64,000 nt of DNA from assembly GCF_035920445.1 (NCBI RefSeq), contig NZ_CP109162.1, positions 3,658,001 through 3,722,000 of the forward strand. The letters run 5' to 3'. Numbering within the stretch: the first letter of the stretch is position 1; every line of letters starts with the position of its first letter. The notes under the pieces are model-generated. The model was not told where the DNA came from and searched no databases. It was given only the letters and a program-made list of their open reading frames with translations. This stretch comes from Nocardia sp. NBC_01730. Lineage in GTDB: Bacteria > Actinomycetota > Actinomycetes > Mycobacteriales > Mycobacteriaceae. The position numbers were made by a program, and so were the translations under genes. Shown one piece after another: positions 43,315 through 52,601 of the stretch.

Positions 43315-44235
43315 CTAACGCCCGCGTCGCCGGGCAGGCTTCTTGCCGGCGGGGGTCGGACGGCCACCGGTCCGCTTGGCCGGGGACTTCGTCATAGGTT
43401 CGGTGTCCTTCGCGCGGGCCGGTGCACGCGAGCTGCGCTCGGATCGGCCGCGGACGACACCGACGAATTCCTCGACCAGGTCGGATGTGCGGTCGGCGGG
43501 CCAGACCAAGGCGATCTCCGTGTCGGGGAAGCCGGTCAGCGTCCGGTAGATGAGGTCGCGGCGATGGTGCAGGCGGGCCAGTGAATGCGGCACGATGGCC
43601 GCCCCGCCCGCTGCGGCGACGAGTTCCAGCGCACCGCCCACCACGTCGACGTCCGCGGTGTCCTGGAGGTGTTCGTCCGCAAGGTCGGCCATGCTCACCT
43701 CGTCGAACAGCGAGAGCGGATGTTCCTTCTGCACCACGACGACCGGCACCTCCCGGTAGAGCGGAATGGCGCTCATACCTGTCCGATCGATCGGCAGACG
43801 GACGAAGCACATGTCGACGCGGCCCGCACGCACTGCGGCCTCCTGGTCGGCCTGCGGAAGCGCGACAACCTCGAGTGGAACATCCGGAAACCGCTCACCC
43901 CAGATCCGGCTCCACTTGGACACGGTGACGCCGGGCACAAAGCCCACCCGCAGGGCAGCCGGGACCTGAGACGTGTCGTTGCCCTCCGACTCGGAGCGCG
44001 CGATAATCTCCCGCGCTCGCCCCAGCAACTCCCGCCCGTCATCGGTCAGCTGGGTCGGCTGCGCGCCGGGCACGAAAAGCTTTGTCCCGAACTCGTTTTC
44101 CAAGTCGATCACCGTGTGACTCAGCTTCTGACGCGAGATACGCAGCATCTTCGCCGCCCGCGCGAAGTGCAGTTCCTCCGCGACGGCGACGAACCAGCGC
44201 AGGCGCACCACATCGATCGACTCGAACCCGCTCAT
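43315..44235 (-). CDS. LysR-family regulator with basic C-terminal tail
   Basis: A 306-residue LysR regulator. The helix-turn-helix is VRLRWFVAVAEELHFARAAK MLRISRQKLSHTVIDLENEF; the effector domain runs from about 90 to 270 (ALRVGFVPGVTVSKWSRIWG, LVWPADRTSDLVEEFVGVVR). The last 35 residues are unusual: PAKRTGGRPTPAGKKPARRR GR contains an AT-hook-like GRP core amid Lys and Arg, suggesting extra DNA contact. It is divergent from the DUF5997 gene at 44401, a pairing I recall in other actinobacteria, and likely regulates it through the repeats at 44304-44354. Confidence 0.88.
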   Translation of the reverse strand: MSGFESIDVVRLRWFVAVAEELHFARAAKMLRISRQKLSHTVIDLENEFGTKLFVPGAQPTQLTDDGRELLGRAREIIARSESEGNDTSQVPAALRVGFVPGVTVSKWSRIWGERFPDVPLEVVALPQADQEAAVRAGRVDMCFVRLPIDRTGMSAIPLYREVPVVVVQKEHPLSLFDEVSMADLADEHLQDTADVDVVGGALELVAAAGGAAIVPHSLARLHHRRDLIYRTLTGFPDTEIALVWPADRTSDLVEEFVGVVRGRSERSSRAPARAKDTEPMTKSPAKRTGGRPTPAGKKPARRRGR

Positions 44236-44303
44236 TCATGGAAGCGTATGCCACCACCTGGTCGGGACCGTCCGCGCCGCCGGATCGCGGCTGCCTCGCG
44301 TTG

Positions 44304-44354
44304 GCTCGATCCGGCACATATGCGCTACCTCGAACCTTCGCTCGACCCGGCACA
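44304..44354. promoter_or_regulatory. Paired 15-bp direct repeats in the LysR/DUF5997 divergent region
   Basis: GCTCGATCCGGCACA (44304-44318) and GCTCGACCCGGCACA (44340-44354) differ by one base and are 36 bases apart. They lie between the LysR start (44235) and the DUF5997 start (44401). Tandem sites on the same face of the helix are typical for LysR tetramers, so I take them as binding-site candidates. Confidence 0.45.
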
Positions 44355-44400
44355 GGGCTGCGGTCGGACTTCGTCCGGCGGCGCCCTTTAAGCTGTCCCG

Positions 44401-44814
44401 GTGAGCCCGGACAAAAAACCGCAGATGATGAAGCCGCTCACCGCGGCGAACAAGCTCGGCATCTACCTTCCGGCCGCACCCGAGGAGTTCCGCAACGCGC
44501 CGATTTCCCGCGCCCAGCTCGACGAACTGCGCAACGATCCCCCTGAGTGGCTCACCGAACTGCGCCGCACCGGCCCGTTCCCCCGCGATGTCGTAGCCCG
44601 CAAGCTCGGCGTCTCCAATGCAGGCCTGACCCGCGCCCAGGTCTCCGACGCGCTGACCGCGGACGAGATCGGTGACCTGCTCGCCGACCCGCCGGAGCGG
44701 TTGATCCGCGAACGCGAGAATTACGCCGCGGTCCGCGCGGAGGACGAGCGCATCAAAGCGAAAGAAGCCGAACGTCGCGCCGCCACCAATCGCCCGGCGA
44801 AGAACCGCGGTTAG
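44401..44814 (+). CDS. DUF5997-family protein
   Basis: A 137-residue basic protein: KPQMMKPLTAANKLGIYLPA APEEFRNAPISRAQLDELRN DPPEWLTELRRTGPFPRDVV ARKLGVSNAGLTRAQVSDAL. The QTMKPxTAAxKLGxYLPAxPxEF start and the PPEWL repeats are those of DUF5997. Two repeats of a helical unit (LRNDPPEWL and LLADPPERL) are visible. Function unknown; the family usually neighbours a LysR gene as here. GTG start at 44401. Confidence 0.85.
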   Translation: MSPDKKPQMMKPLTAANKLGIYLPAAPEEFRNAPISRAQLDELRNDPPEWLTELRRTGPFPRDVVARKLGVSNAGLTRAQVSDALTADEIGDLLADPPERLIRERENYAAVRAEDERIKAKEAERRAATNRPAKNRG

Positions 44815-44956
44815 CGCATCTGCTCGCGGCGAGCGGTGCATGCGCTTGCAGCACCGGACGCCGTGCAGTGCCCGTCGATGCAGGACCGCCGCTGGCGACC
44901 GGCGAAGAGGAAGCCACTGCGGACCGCAGTGTGAGCAGTTCATGGGGATGATCCGG

Positions 44957-46066
44957 TTACCCTTCGGCAGCCAATTGCCCGCAGGCGGCGGCGATCTCCT
45001 GGCCGCGGGTGTCACGGACCGTGCACGGCACACCCTGAGCATTCACCCGCCGAACGAACTCACGTTCAACCGGCTTCGGGCTGGCGTCCCACTTGCTGCC
45101 CGGGGTGGGGTTCAGCGGGATGACATTGACGTGCACCCGAGAACCGAGCGCCTTGTGCAGCTTCTCGCCGAGCAGGTCCGCGCGCCACGGGTGATCGTTG
45201 ATGTCGCGGATCAGCGCGTACTCGACCGAGATGCGGCGACCGGTCTGGTCGGCGTAGTAGCGGGCCGCGTCCAGAACCTCGGCGACCGGCCAGCGGTTGT
45301 TCACCGGAACGAGGGTGTCACGCAGTTCGTCGTCAGGGGTGTGCAGGGAGACCGCCAGGGTGACCGACAGACCCTCATCGGCCAGCTTGCGGATGGCCGG
45401 TGCCAAGCCGACGGTAGAGACCACCACGTTGCGCTGAGAGATACCGAGACCGTCGGGCGCGGGCGAGGTGATCCGGCGCACTGCGGCGACCACACGCTTG
45501 TAGTTGGCCAGCGGTTCGCCCATACCCATGAAGACGATGTTGGAGAGCCGGCCGGGACCGCCCGACACTTCTCCGTCCCGCAAGGCAGCCGCCGCGGCCC
45601 GCACCTGGTCGACGATCTCGGCGGTGGACAGGTTGCGGTTCAGCCCACCCTGTCCGGTGGCGCAGAACGGGCAGGCCATGCCGCAACCCGCTTGGCTGGA
45701 GATGCACAGCGTCGCGCGGTCGGGATAGCGCATGAGCACGCTTTCCAGCAGCGTGCCATCGCCCGCACGCCACAACGTCTTCCGTGTCTCGCCGTCGTCA
45801 CACGCCACGTGCTTGACCACGCTCAACAGCGGAGGGAACAGCGCCGCGCCGATCTTGTCCCGCACAGCGGCGGGAAGATCGGTCATCTGCTCCGGATCGG
45901 CCTGCAACCGCGCAAAGTATTGGCGGGCGATCTGATCGGCACGAAACTTCGGCAGACCCAGCTCCTCGACAGCCGCGCGCCTGCCCTCGGCATCGAGGTC
46001 GGCGAGGTGCCTCGGCGGCATGCCACGGCGCGGAGCATCGAACACAAGGGGCAGGGAGACGGTCAT
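44957..46066 (-). CDS. rlmN: 23S rRNA/tRNA adenine-C2 methyltransferase RlmN
   Basis: A 369-residue radical SAM enzyme that methylates C2 of A2503 in 23S rRNA and A37 of some tRNAs. The SAM cluster motif is [20 protein letters not shown] (CxxxCxxC). [18 protein letters not shown] is the GEPxxN loop, and [19 protein letters not shown] and [18 protein letters not shown] hold the C-terminal region with the methyl-carrying Cys. The ATG at 46066 is the family start; the open frame reaches 46207. Position next to cdsA matches Rv2880c-Rv2881c. Confidence 0.95.
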   Translation of the reverse strand: MTVSLPLVFDAPRRGMPPRHLADLDAEGRRAAVEELGLPKFRADQIARQYFARLQADPEQMTDLPAAVRDKIGAALFPPLLSVVKHVACDDGETRKTLWRAGDGTLLESVLMRYPDRATLCISSQAGCGMACPFCATGQGGLNRNLSTAEIVDQVRAAAAALRDGEVSGGPGRLSNIVFMGMGEPLANYKRVVAAVRRITSPAPDGLGISQRNVVVSTVGLAPAIRKLADEGLSVTLAVSLHTPDDELRDTLVPVNNRWPVAEVLDAARYYADQTGRRISVEYALIRDINDHPWRADLLGEKLHKALGSRVHVNVIPLNPTPGSKWDASPKPVEREFVRRVNAQGVPCTVRDTRGQEIAAACGQLAAEG

Positions 46067-46186
46067 AATCGGTCCATTCTCCCATCCGCGCGAACCGCCC
46101 GCGCAGTCACGTCCGCGTTGCCCGTCATGCCTGGTTCGTTGCGGGAAATGCGTGCAGGCGTGATAGCGGTCGGCAATGATCGACAT

Positions 46187-46531
46187 ATGTCCACCCATGC
46201 TGAACACACGCCGAACCCGGACATGCCGGACCAGCGGCCCGGCGCGCCACCGGGTACTGAATCCGCTCCCCAGGTCACGACGAGCAAGTCGCTGTCCTCA
46301 CGCACCGGTCACACCTGGACCGGCCTGATCGCGGGCGCGTTGATCCTGGTAGTGCTGCTGATCTTCATCTTGCAGAACCTCGAGACGGTCGAGGTGAGCC
46401 TGTTCTTCTGGCACTTCTCGCTTCCGCTCGGCGTCGCGGTACTGCTGTCGGTCATCGCCGGAGCGCTGGTGATGGCGCTGGTCGGCGGCGCGCGCATCCT
46501 GCAGTTGCGGCGCGTCGCCAAGAAAGGCTGA
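46187..46531 (+). CDS. LapA-domain (DUF1049) membrane protein
   Basis: A 114-residue protein with a disordered, polar N-tail ([20 protein letters not shown]) and two helices of the LapA/DUF1049 type: [60 protein letters not shown]. The FILQN motif between helices is characteristic. In other bacteria LapA helps lipopolysaccharide assembly; in actinobacteria the role is not known. It ends seven bases from the cdsA stop, tail to tail. Confidence 0.85.
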   Translation: MSTHAEHTPNPDMPDQRPGAPPGTESAPQVTTSKSLSSRTGHTWTGLIAGALILVVLLIFILQNLETVEVSLFFWHFSLPLGVAVLLSVIAGALVMALVGGARILQLRRVAKKG

Positions 46532-46537
46532 CGGAAC

Positions 46538-47557
46538 TCAGAGCAGGGTGGACAGCACCAGCCAGGAGACGAACGCCGAGGGCAGCATGGAGTCGAGGCG
46601 GTCCATGATGCCGCCGTGGCCTGGCAGCAGGGCACCCATGTCCTTGATACCGAGTTCGCGCTTGATCTGCGACTCGATGAGATCGCCGCAGGTGGCCACG
46701 GCGACCAGGCCGACGCCAAGGACAACGCCGATCATGGAATTGGCTTCCAGCAACAGCGTCACCGTGAGCAGACCGCCGATCACGCTGAACACCAACGAGC
46801 CGCAGAAACCCTCCCACGACTTCTTCGGGCTGATCGAAGGCACCATCGGATGCCTGCCGAACAGCACACCGGCCACGTAGCCGCCGACATCGGAGCAGAC
46901 CACCAGGATCATGAAGGTCAGCACTCGCAGGTTGCCGTTCGGCTCGAGCAGCAGCAGCGTGGCGAACGAGGCGAGTAGCGGGATCCAGGCCAGCGTGAAT
47001 ACCGTAATAGCAGTGTCGCGCAAGAAGTTTCGCGGCGCGGTCTGCAGGCCGTGGTCGAACAGACGCCACACCATGCAGATCAGTGTGGTGGCGGCGAAGG
47101 CGCCCGCGACACCGCTCGCGCCATACGGCCAGCCGAGCCAGAACACCGCCTGGCCACCGAGAATGAGCGGAATCCGCGGGACAAGCACGTCGGCCTCACG
47201 CAGCCGCTTGGCGACCTCCCAGGTCGCCACGCCGACACCGGCCGCAGCGACGCCGATGAATACCTTCGGCACGAACAGCAGGATCGCGATCAGCGAGAGC
47301 CCGAGGCCGAATCCAACGGCCAGCGCGGCAGGCAGATTACGGCCCGCCCGCGAACCACTCGGCACCGGCTGGGCGGATGCCTGGGGTGCCGAGGCCGTGG
47401 CGTCGGTATCGGACACTGCGGCATCGACTAGCGATTCGGACACGCCGGCATTGCTCGCATGCTCCTGTCCGGCATCGGCTGTACCGTTCACCGGCGTCGG
47501 CTCCTCAGCCGCACCGGTCGCGGCGGCGTTCTCGGCCACGATTGTCCCGTCGCTCAA
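46538..47557 (-). CDS. cdsA: Phosphatidate cytidylyltransferase (CdsA)
   Basis: A 339-residue membrane enzyme that makes CDP-diacylglycerol from phosphatidate and CTP, the entry to phosphatidylinositol and cardiolipin. The family signature is in ESQIKRELGIKDMGALLPGH GGIMDRLDSMLPSAFVSW. About eight hydrophobic helices begin at residue 76 (NLPAALAVGFGLGLSLIAIL). The first 75 residues are an Ala/Pro/Ser-rich, disordered extension not needed for catalysis. It lies downstream of frr, but the 77-bp repeat array separates the two genes. Confidence 0.94.
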   Translation of the reverse strand: MSDGTIVAENAAATGAAEEPTPVNGTADAGQEHASNAGVSESLVDAAVSDTDATASAPQASAQPVPSGSRAGRNLPAALAVGFGLGLSLIAILLFVPKVFIGVAAAGVGVATWEVAKRLREADVLVPRIPLILGGQAVFWLGWPYGASGVAGAFAATTLICMVWRLFDHGLQTAPRNFLRDTAITVFTLAWIPLLASFATLLLLEPNGNLRVLTFMILVVCSDVGGYVAGVLFGRHPMVPSISPKKSWEGFCGSLVFSVIGGLLTVTLLLEANSMIGVVLGVGLVAVATCGDLIESQIKRELGIKDMGALLPGHGGIMDRLDSMLPSAFVSWLVLSTLL

Positions 47558-47608
47558 CTCGTCGTTCCGTTCGTCCCCCGCCCAGGCGGGGCCTCTGCTG
47601 TGTTCATC

Positions 47609-47905
47609 GGCGGCATTCTCGGTGCCCTTCGTGGCTACGCAAGCTACCGCCTCCGGACCCTGCGCTCACACCGCTGTGCTCAATTGGCGGCATTCCCGGT
47701 GCCCTTCGTGGCTACGCAAGCTACCGCCTCCGGACCCTGCGCTCACACCGCTGTGCTCAATTGGCGGCATTCCCGGTGCCCTTCGTGGCTACGCAAGCTA
47801 CCGCCTCCGGACCCTGCGCTCACACCGCTGTGCTCAATTGGCGGCATTCCCGGTGCCCTTCGTGGCTACGCAAGCTACCGCCTCCGGACCCTGCGCTCAC
47901 ACCGC
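47609..47905. repeat. 77-bp tandem repeat array, MIRU-like
   Basis: Four head-to-tail copies start at 47609, 47686, 47763 and 47840; the period is exactly 77. Copies 2 and 3 are identical, copy 1 has one change (ATTCTC for ATTCCC), and the last is cut after 66 bases. The core is GTGGCTACGCAAGCTACCGC CTCCGGACCCTGCGCTCACA. It fills the gap between the frr stop (47914) and the cdsA start (47557). A diverged copy lies at 50352. Mycobacterial MIRUs are also 40-100 bp, found at operon junctions, with 77 bp in the senX3-regX3 case; homology to them is not claimed. Confidence 0.95.
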
Positions 47906-47913
47906 CGCTAGCG

Positions 47914-48471
47914 TCAGACCTCGAGCAGTTCGGCTTCCTTGTGCTTGACCAGTTCATCGACCTGGCCGACATACTTGGCGGTGGTCTTGTCGAGCTCCTT
48001 TTCGGCACGCCCGACCTCGTCCTCACCCGCTTCGCCATCTTTCTGGATGCGCGACAGTTCGTCCATCGTCTTTCGGCGGACATTGCGGATGGCGACCTTG
48101 GCGTCCTCCCCCTTGCCCCTGGCCTGCTTGGCCAGCTCGCGGCGGCGCTCCTCGGTCAGCTGCGGCACCGAGATCCGAATGATGTCACCGTTGTTGGTGG
48201 GATTGACACCCAAATCCGAATTACGGATCGCGGTCTCGATCGCGCCTAGCTGAGCCTGCTCATACGGCTTGATCACGACCATGCGCGGCTCCGGCACCGT
48301 GATGCTGGACATCTGGGTGATCGGGGTCAGCGACCCGTAGTAGTCGACGACGACACGGGAGAACATGCCCGGATTCGCCCGACCGGTGCGTATAACTCCG
48401 AGATCGTCCTTCGCGACCGAGACTGCCTTCTCCATCTTCTCCTCGGCGTCGAAGAGCGCTTCTTCAATCAC
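47914..48471 (-). CDS. frr: Ribosome recycling factor (Frr)
   Basis: A 185-residue protein that splits post-termination ribosomes with EF-G. It has the family length and sequence: [80 protein letters not shown]. The GTG at 48471 lies seven bases after GGAGGA, whereas the open frame reaches 48618. It follows pyrH by 41 bases, so the two are surely co-transcribed. Confidence 0.97.
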   Translation of the reverse strand: MIEEALFDAEEKMEKAVSVAKDDLGVIRTGRANPGMFSRVVVDYYGSLTPITQMSSITVPEPRMVVIKPYEQAQLGAIETAIRNSDLGVNPTNNGDIIRISVPQLTEERRRELAKQARGKGEDAKVAIRNVRRKTMDELSRIQKDGEAGEDEVGRAEKELDKTTAKYVGQVDELVKHKEAELLEV

Positions 48472-48512
48472 GACCGTTTCCTCCACAGCGTCGTCATCCG
48501 CGGTCAGCGGCG

Positions 48513-49241
48513 TCAGGACCGAACCAATGTGCCGATCTTCGCACCGGCGACCGCGCGGGCGATATTGCCCTTGGTCAACAAATTGAACACCAGAATCGGC
48601 ATCTGGTTGTCCATACACAGGCTGAAGGCGGTCGCGTCCGCGACTTTGAGGTCGCGCTCGATGACCTCCTTGTGGGTGATCTCGGAGTACATCGTCGCGG
48701 TCTCGTCGACCCGCGGGTCCGCGGTGAACACGCCATCGACCGCCTTGGCCATCAGGACCACATCCGCGCCGATCTCCAAGGCGCGCTGCGCGGCGGTGGT
48801 GTCGGTGGAGAAATAGGGCATGCCCATGCCCGCACCGAAGATGACCACACGCCCCTTCTCCAGGTGCCGCTTGGCGCGCAGCGGGAGATAGGGCTCGGCT
48901 ACCTGACCCATGGTGATCGCGGTCTGCACTCGGGTGTCGATGCCCTGCTTCTGCAGAAAGTCTTGCAGCGCAAGGCTGTTCATCACGGTCCCGAGCATCC
49001 CCATGTAGTCCGAGCGAGCGCGCTCCATGCCGCGCTCCTCGAGCTCCGCGCCGCGGAAGAAGTTCCCGCCGCCGATCACCACGGCCACCTGGACACCGGT
49101 GGCGACCACCTCCGCGATCTGTTCGGCGACTGTCTGCACGACATCCGGGTCGAGCCCGACCTTACCGCCGCCGAACATCTCCCCACCCAGTTTGAGGAGC
49201 ACCCGGCGATATCCTGGGCGATCGGTCCCCGGGTCCGTCAT
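48513..49241 (-). CDS. pyrH: Uridylate kinase (PyrH)
   Basis: A 242-residue UMP kinase of the amino-acid-kinase fold, cytosolic and essential in pyrimidine supply. Motifs: [20 protein letters not shown] (ATP), [20 protein letters not shown] (GGGN), [20 protein letters not shown] and [20 protein letters not shown]. Complete and of usual length. Between tsf and pyrH a strong hairpin occurs, so it may have its own promoter within 49242-49368. Confidence 0.96.
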   Translation of the reverse strand: MTDPGTDRPGYRRVLLKLGGEMFGGGKVGLDPDVVQTVAEQIAEVVATGVQVAVVIGGGNFFRGAELEERGMERARSDYMGMLGTVMNSLALQDFLQKQGIDTRVQTAITMGQVAEPYLPLRAKRHLEKGRVVIFGAGMGMPYFSTDTTAAQRALEIGADVVLMAKAVDGVFTADPRVDETATMYSEITHKEVIERDLKVADATAFSLCMDNQMPILVFNLLTKGNIARAVAGAKIGTLVRS

Positions 49242-49368
49242 CGGTCTGAGTCTCCTTCGGCGGTGGATTGTCGTTCTTCCGGCGAGTCGTGCTCATGGCA
49301 GGCGCTTGTGGCCTAGGCAACGCAGAGCGGCACCTATCCTGCCTTATTCAGTTCGGGCGGCAGCAGAA

Positions 49369-49409
49369 GGCCCCCCGTCAACCGGCGTTCGTTCGGTCGA
49401 CGGGGGGCC
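49369..49409 (-). terminator. Strong hairpin terminator after tsf
   Basis: GGCCCCCCGTC (49369-49379) and GACGGGGGGCC (49399-49409) form a perfect 11-bp, very GC-rich stem with a 19-base loop. It begins 24 bases past the tsf stop (49433, minus) and is followed on that strand by TTCTGCTGCC, with no long T run. Such stems act as terminators in actinobacteria. Confidence 0.8.
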
Positions 49410-49432
49410 TGCCCGCTGTGGGTGTGGCGGAG

Positions 49433-50257
49433 TTAGTTCGCGCCGACCTCGAAGCGGGCGAAGCGGGTCACGGTGACACCGGCCTCGTCCAGCAGTGCCT
49501 TGACCGTCTTCTTCGAATCGGTGACCGACGGCTGCTCCAGCAGCACGACGTCCTTGAAGAAGCCGTTGACGCGGCCCTCGGTGATCTTCGGCAGCGCGGC
49601 CTCGGGCTTGCCCTCCTCGCGAGCGGTCTGCTCGGCGATGCGGCGCTCGTTCTCCACGATGTCGGCCGGAACCTCGTCGCGGGTCACGTACTTGGCCTTG
49701 AGTGCGGCGACCTGCATGGCGGCGGCGCGAGCGGCCGCGGCCGCGGCGTCGCCCTCACCGGTGTACTCGACCAGCACGCCGACGGCGGGCGGCAGATCCG
49801 AAGCACGCTTGTGCAGGTAGGTGGCGACCGGGCCGTCCAGCGAGATCACGCGGCGCAGCTCGAGCTTCTCGCCGATCTTCGCGGCGAGGGCCTGCACGGC
49901 CTCGTCAACGGTCTTGCCGTCCAGGTCCAGCGCCTTCAGCGACTCCAGGTCGGCGGGCTTCGCGGTCGCGGCCACGGCAACGACCTGCTCGGCCAGCTGC
50001 TGGAACTCCGCGTTCTTCGCGACGAAGTCGGTCTCGGAGTTGATCTCGACCATGACGCCGTCCTTGGCGACGACGAGGCCTTCGGCAGTGGTGCGCTCGG
50101 CGCGCTTGCCGACGTCCTTCGCGCCCTTGATACGCAGCAGCTCGACGGCCTTGTCGAAGTCACCGTCGGTCTCGGCCAGCGCGTTCTTGCAGTCCATCAT
50201 GCCGGAGCCGGTCAGCTCCCGGAGCCGCTTCACATCGGCAGCGGTGTAGTTCGCCAT
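49433..50257 (-). CDS. tsf: Translation elongation factor Ts
   Basis: A 274-residue EF-Ts, which reloads EF-Tu with [43 protein letters not shown] is the universal N-terminal domain; [36 protein letters not shown] starts the core. [20 protein letters not shown] and [10 protein letters not shown] end it. The ATG at 50257 has AAGGAGG upstream. It follows rpsB after a 170-base gap that carries a repeat-like element, and is closed by the hairpin at 49369. Confidence 0.97.
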   Translation of the reverse strand: MANYTAADVKRLRELTGSGMMDCKNALAETDGDFDKAVELLRIKGAKDVGKRAERTTAEGLVVAKDGVMVEINSETDFVAKNAEFQQLAEQVVAVAATAKPADLESLKALDLDGKTVDEAVQALAAKIGEKLELRRVISLDGPVATYLHKRASDLPPAVGVLVEYTGEGDAAAAAARAAAMQVAALKAKYVTRDEVPADIVENERRIAEQTAREEGKPEAALPKITEGRVNGFFKDVVLLEQPSVTDSKKTVKALLDEAGVTVTRFARFEVGAN

Positions 50258-50351
50258 TCTCGGCGAGCCTCCTTCGGAGAAGTGTGAGTACTGGGCAGCG
50301 GTGATCACGATGGCACTCGCTCGTGATCACCGCTGAAACAGTGTCCGATTT

Positions 50352-50415
50352 ACGGCGTTCGCGGGCCCCTCCGTGGTTACGCAGGCTACCGCCTCCGGGA
50401 CCATCGCTCACGCCG
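50352..50415. repeat. Diverged single copy of the 77-bp element
   Basis: The stretch ACGGCGTTCGCGGGCCCCTC CGTGGTTACGCAGGCTACCG CCTCCGGGACCATCGCTCAC aligns with the 77-bp unit at 47609 with about a dozen mismatches and small gaps. It lies between the rpsB stop (50431) and the tsf start (50257). So the same element sits at two junctions of the translation gene block in the same orientation. Confidence 0.75.
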
Positions 50416-50430
50416 TGGTGGTTACGAGCC

Positions 50431-51273
50431 TCAGGCCTCGGCCGGGGTCTCAGCCGGGGTCTCGGCGGGAGTCTCGGCAGGGGCAGCGTCGGCGGCCGGG
50501 GCGGCCTGCGCGAGCAGCTCCTGCTCCCACTCGGCCAGCGGCTCACCCGCGCCCGCTTCCGGCTTGGCGTCGCCCGAGGAGAGGCCCGCACGCGCCTGCA
50601 CGCCCTCGGCCACCGCGGAGGCGACGACCTTGGTCAGCAGGGCCGCGGAACGGATCGCGTCGTCGTTGCCCGGGATCGGGTAGTCGACCAGGTCGGGGTC
50701 GCAGTTGGTGTCCAGGATCGCGATGACCGGGATGTTCAGCTTGCGCGCCTCGCCGACGGCGATGTGCTCCTTGTTGGTGTCGACGACCCAGATGGCCGAG
50801 GGCACCTTCTGCATGTCGCGGATACCGCCCAGGGTGCGCTCCAGCTTGTTCATCTCACGCGTCAGCATGAGGATTTCCTTCTTGGTGCGACCCTCGAAGC
50901 CACCGGTCTGCTCCATGGCCTCGAGCTCCTTGAGGCGCTGCAGGCGCTTGTGCACGGTGGAGAAGTTGGTGAGCATGCCACCCAGCCAGCGCTGGTTCAC
51001 ATAGGGCATACCGACGCGAGTCGCCTCGGCCGCGATCGACTCCTGGGCCTGCTTCTTGGTGCCGACGAAGAGAACGGTGCCACCGTGGGCGACGGTCTCC
51101 TTGACGAACTCGTAGGCCTTGTCGATGTAGGTCAGCGTCTGCTGCAGGTCGATGATGTAGATGCCGTTGCGGTCGGTGAAGATGAACCGCTTCATCTTCG
51201 GGTTCCAACGCCGCGTCTGGTGTCCGAAGTGCGCGCCGCTGTCGAGCAGCTGCTTCATAGTTACGACAGCCAT
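50431..51273 (-). CDS. rpsB: 30S ribosomal protein S2
   Basis: A 280-residue S2. [60 protein letters not shown] is the conserved start, [20 protein letters not shown] and [30 protein letters not shown] the core. The tail after about 235 is disordered and acidic with ETPA repeats ([15 protein letters not shown]), an actinobacterial extension. ATG 51273 is the family start; the frame is open to 51498. First gene of the rpsB-tsf pair. Confidence 0.97.
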   Translation of the reverse strand: MAVVTMKQLLDSGAHFGHQTRRWNPKMKRFIFTDRNGIYIIDLQQTLTYIDKAYEFVKETVAHGGTVLFVGTKKQAQESIAAEATRVGMPYVNQRWLGGMLTNFSTVHKRLQRLKELEAMEQTGGFEGRTKKEILMLTREMNKLERTLGGIRDMQKVPSAIWVVDTNKEHIAVGEARKLNIPVIAILDTNCDPDLVDYPIPGNDDAIRSAALLTKVVASAVAEGVQARAGLSSGDAKPEAGAGEPLAEWEQELLAQAAPAADAAPAETPAETPAETPAEA

Positions 51274-51728
51274 AGCTCCCGTATCTCTCTTTCCTTGCCG
51301 GTTGACGCAGCGAATCGGCGATCCGCTGCCCTGGCGCCACCGAATCGTCGGACCCAACCGCAAGGGTGGGGACCAGCCGGCGATTCCTTGTTCCGAAAAC
51401 GCTGCCGCGAACTCGAGAAGTGTTGAGTTCGATTCGTACAGCGCCGTGACAAGCACGGTGGCGCGCGAAGTCGGTGTGTGCAGGCACAAACCGCTCACTC
51501 AGTCTACGGCTTCTCGGCACCCAGACCTAAATCAGACCGATCGGAAGCCTTTGACCAGCTGGAACAACGGATGTCCACAGGCGAGAATGTTATCCACATT
51601 CAGCGAATCGGGGTGTCGGAGACGCGGTCGCCGAACCAGGGTGGAGGCATGAACTCGAAGCCGATCTCCGCCCGTCCCAGACCATCCGCGCCCGTCCCGA
51701 CGGCGGCAGATATCCCGCTCAGGCTCGA
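51274..51728. other. Divergent intergenic region rpsB / M23 peptidase
   Basis: A 455-base gap between diverging starts. Coding-like sequence is absent. It must hold the rpsB promoter and its leader, which in related bacteria is long and may bind S2, but I could not fix boxes or a stem-loop. Near 51590-51605 TGTTATCCACATTCAGCG has a DnaA-box-like TTATCCACA (51591-51599). The M23 gene may start from within 51650-51728. Confidence 0.4.
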
Positions 51729-52601
51729 ATGACTCCCGTTACCGCGGTCCGGACACGCCGACTTCTTTCCTCGATGCTGGGGCTGGGCCTCATTGCGGCT
51801 ATCGCCACGGAGCCGATCGCGACCGCAGCCCCCGAGGGGCGATTCGGCTGGCCGCTGCAACCGCGCCCAACGGTAATGCGACGTTTCGACAAGCCTGCGC
51901 AGGACTGGCTACCAGGGCACCGCGGCGTCGATCTGACCGGAACCGAGGGACAGGCAGTGCTCGCCGCCGGTGACGGGATCGTCGTGTTCGCGGGAACGGT
52001 GGCCGACAAGCCGGTCGCGTCCATCGATCACGCAGGCGGGCTGCGCACAACCTACGAGCCGGTACGGGCCGAGGTGCCGGTGGGTAGGCGGGTGGCTCGC
52101 GGCACCCGAATCGGATCGCTGGAGGCCGGGCATCCGGGATGCGCAACGACGTGCCTGCACTGGGGCGCACGCGCCGAGGGCCACGGGCGCCGCAAGCGTG
52201 CATACCTGGATCCCCTGGGCCTTTTACACCTCACGCCCTTACGGCTCAAACCGGTTCGGCCGTCAGGGTTGTCCGCAACGGTCGCATCCCCGAATCGCCC
52301 GGCGGCAGGGGCAGCCGCTTCGCAGGGTGGGCGGTCGCTCTTCCCATGCGCGGCCATCGCAGCGAAGATCGCCATATGGAGCATGCGTCCGGCGAACCGC
52401 CGTTCACCTACCCGGAAGTCGGCGCGACCAGGGGTGCGCTGCCGGAGGGGTACCACCGGTTTCGGCTGCGCCGCCCGATCGGCCGTGGCCGTGCCCTGTT
52501 CGACCGCGCAGGTGCGGAGATTCTGGCCTACCGAATGCAGAAGGGCACCGGGATCTTTCAACACGCCGACACCCCGACCGCCGAACCCGGCACCACCATG
52601 A
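51729..52601 (+). CDS. M23-family peptidase, C-terminally extended
   Basis: A secreted zinc endopeptidase-like protein. The signal peptide is RTRRLLSSMLGLGLIAAIAT with cleavage near ATAAPEG. The LytM/M23 domain spans about 40-170: GHRGVDLTGTEGQAVLAAGD (first His and Asp), then ATTCLHWGARAEGHGRRKRA YLDPLGLLHL with the second His. Rv2891, in the same place next to rpsB, ends soon after this. Here no stop is met after RLKPVRP (about 52260): the frame runs on for about 115 low-complexity codons and overlaps the next gene by 226 bases. I infer loss of the normal stop by a small change. Catalytic residues are intact. Confidence 0.75.
   Translation: MTPVTAVRTRRLLSSMLGLGLIAAIATEPIATAAPEGRFGWPLQPRPTVMRRFDKPAQDWLPGHRGVDLTGTEGQAVLAAGDGIVVFAGTVADKPVASIDHAGGLRTTYEPVRAEVPVGRRVARGTRIGSLEAGHPGCATTCLHWGARAEGHGRRKRAYLDPLGLLHLTPLRLKPVRPSGLSATVASPNRPAAGAAASQGGRSLFPCAAIAAKIAIWSMRPANRRSPTRKSARPGVRCRRGTTGFGCAARSAVAVPCSTAQVRRFWPTECRRAPGSFNTPTPRPPNPAPP

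Noticed and set aside
47609..47905. CRISPR or a coding repeat protein
   Set aside because: The 77-bp units have no variable spacers, and the period is not a multiple of three, so no repeat protein can be read through.
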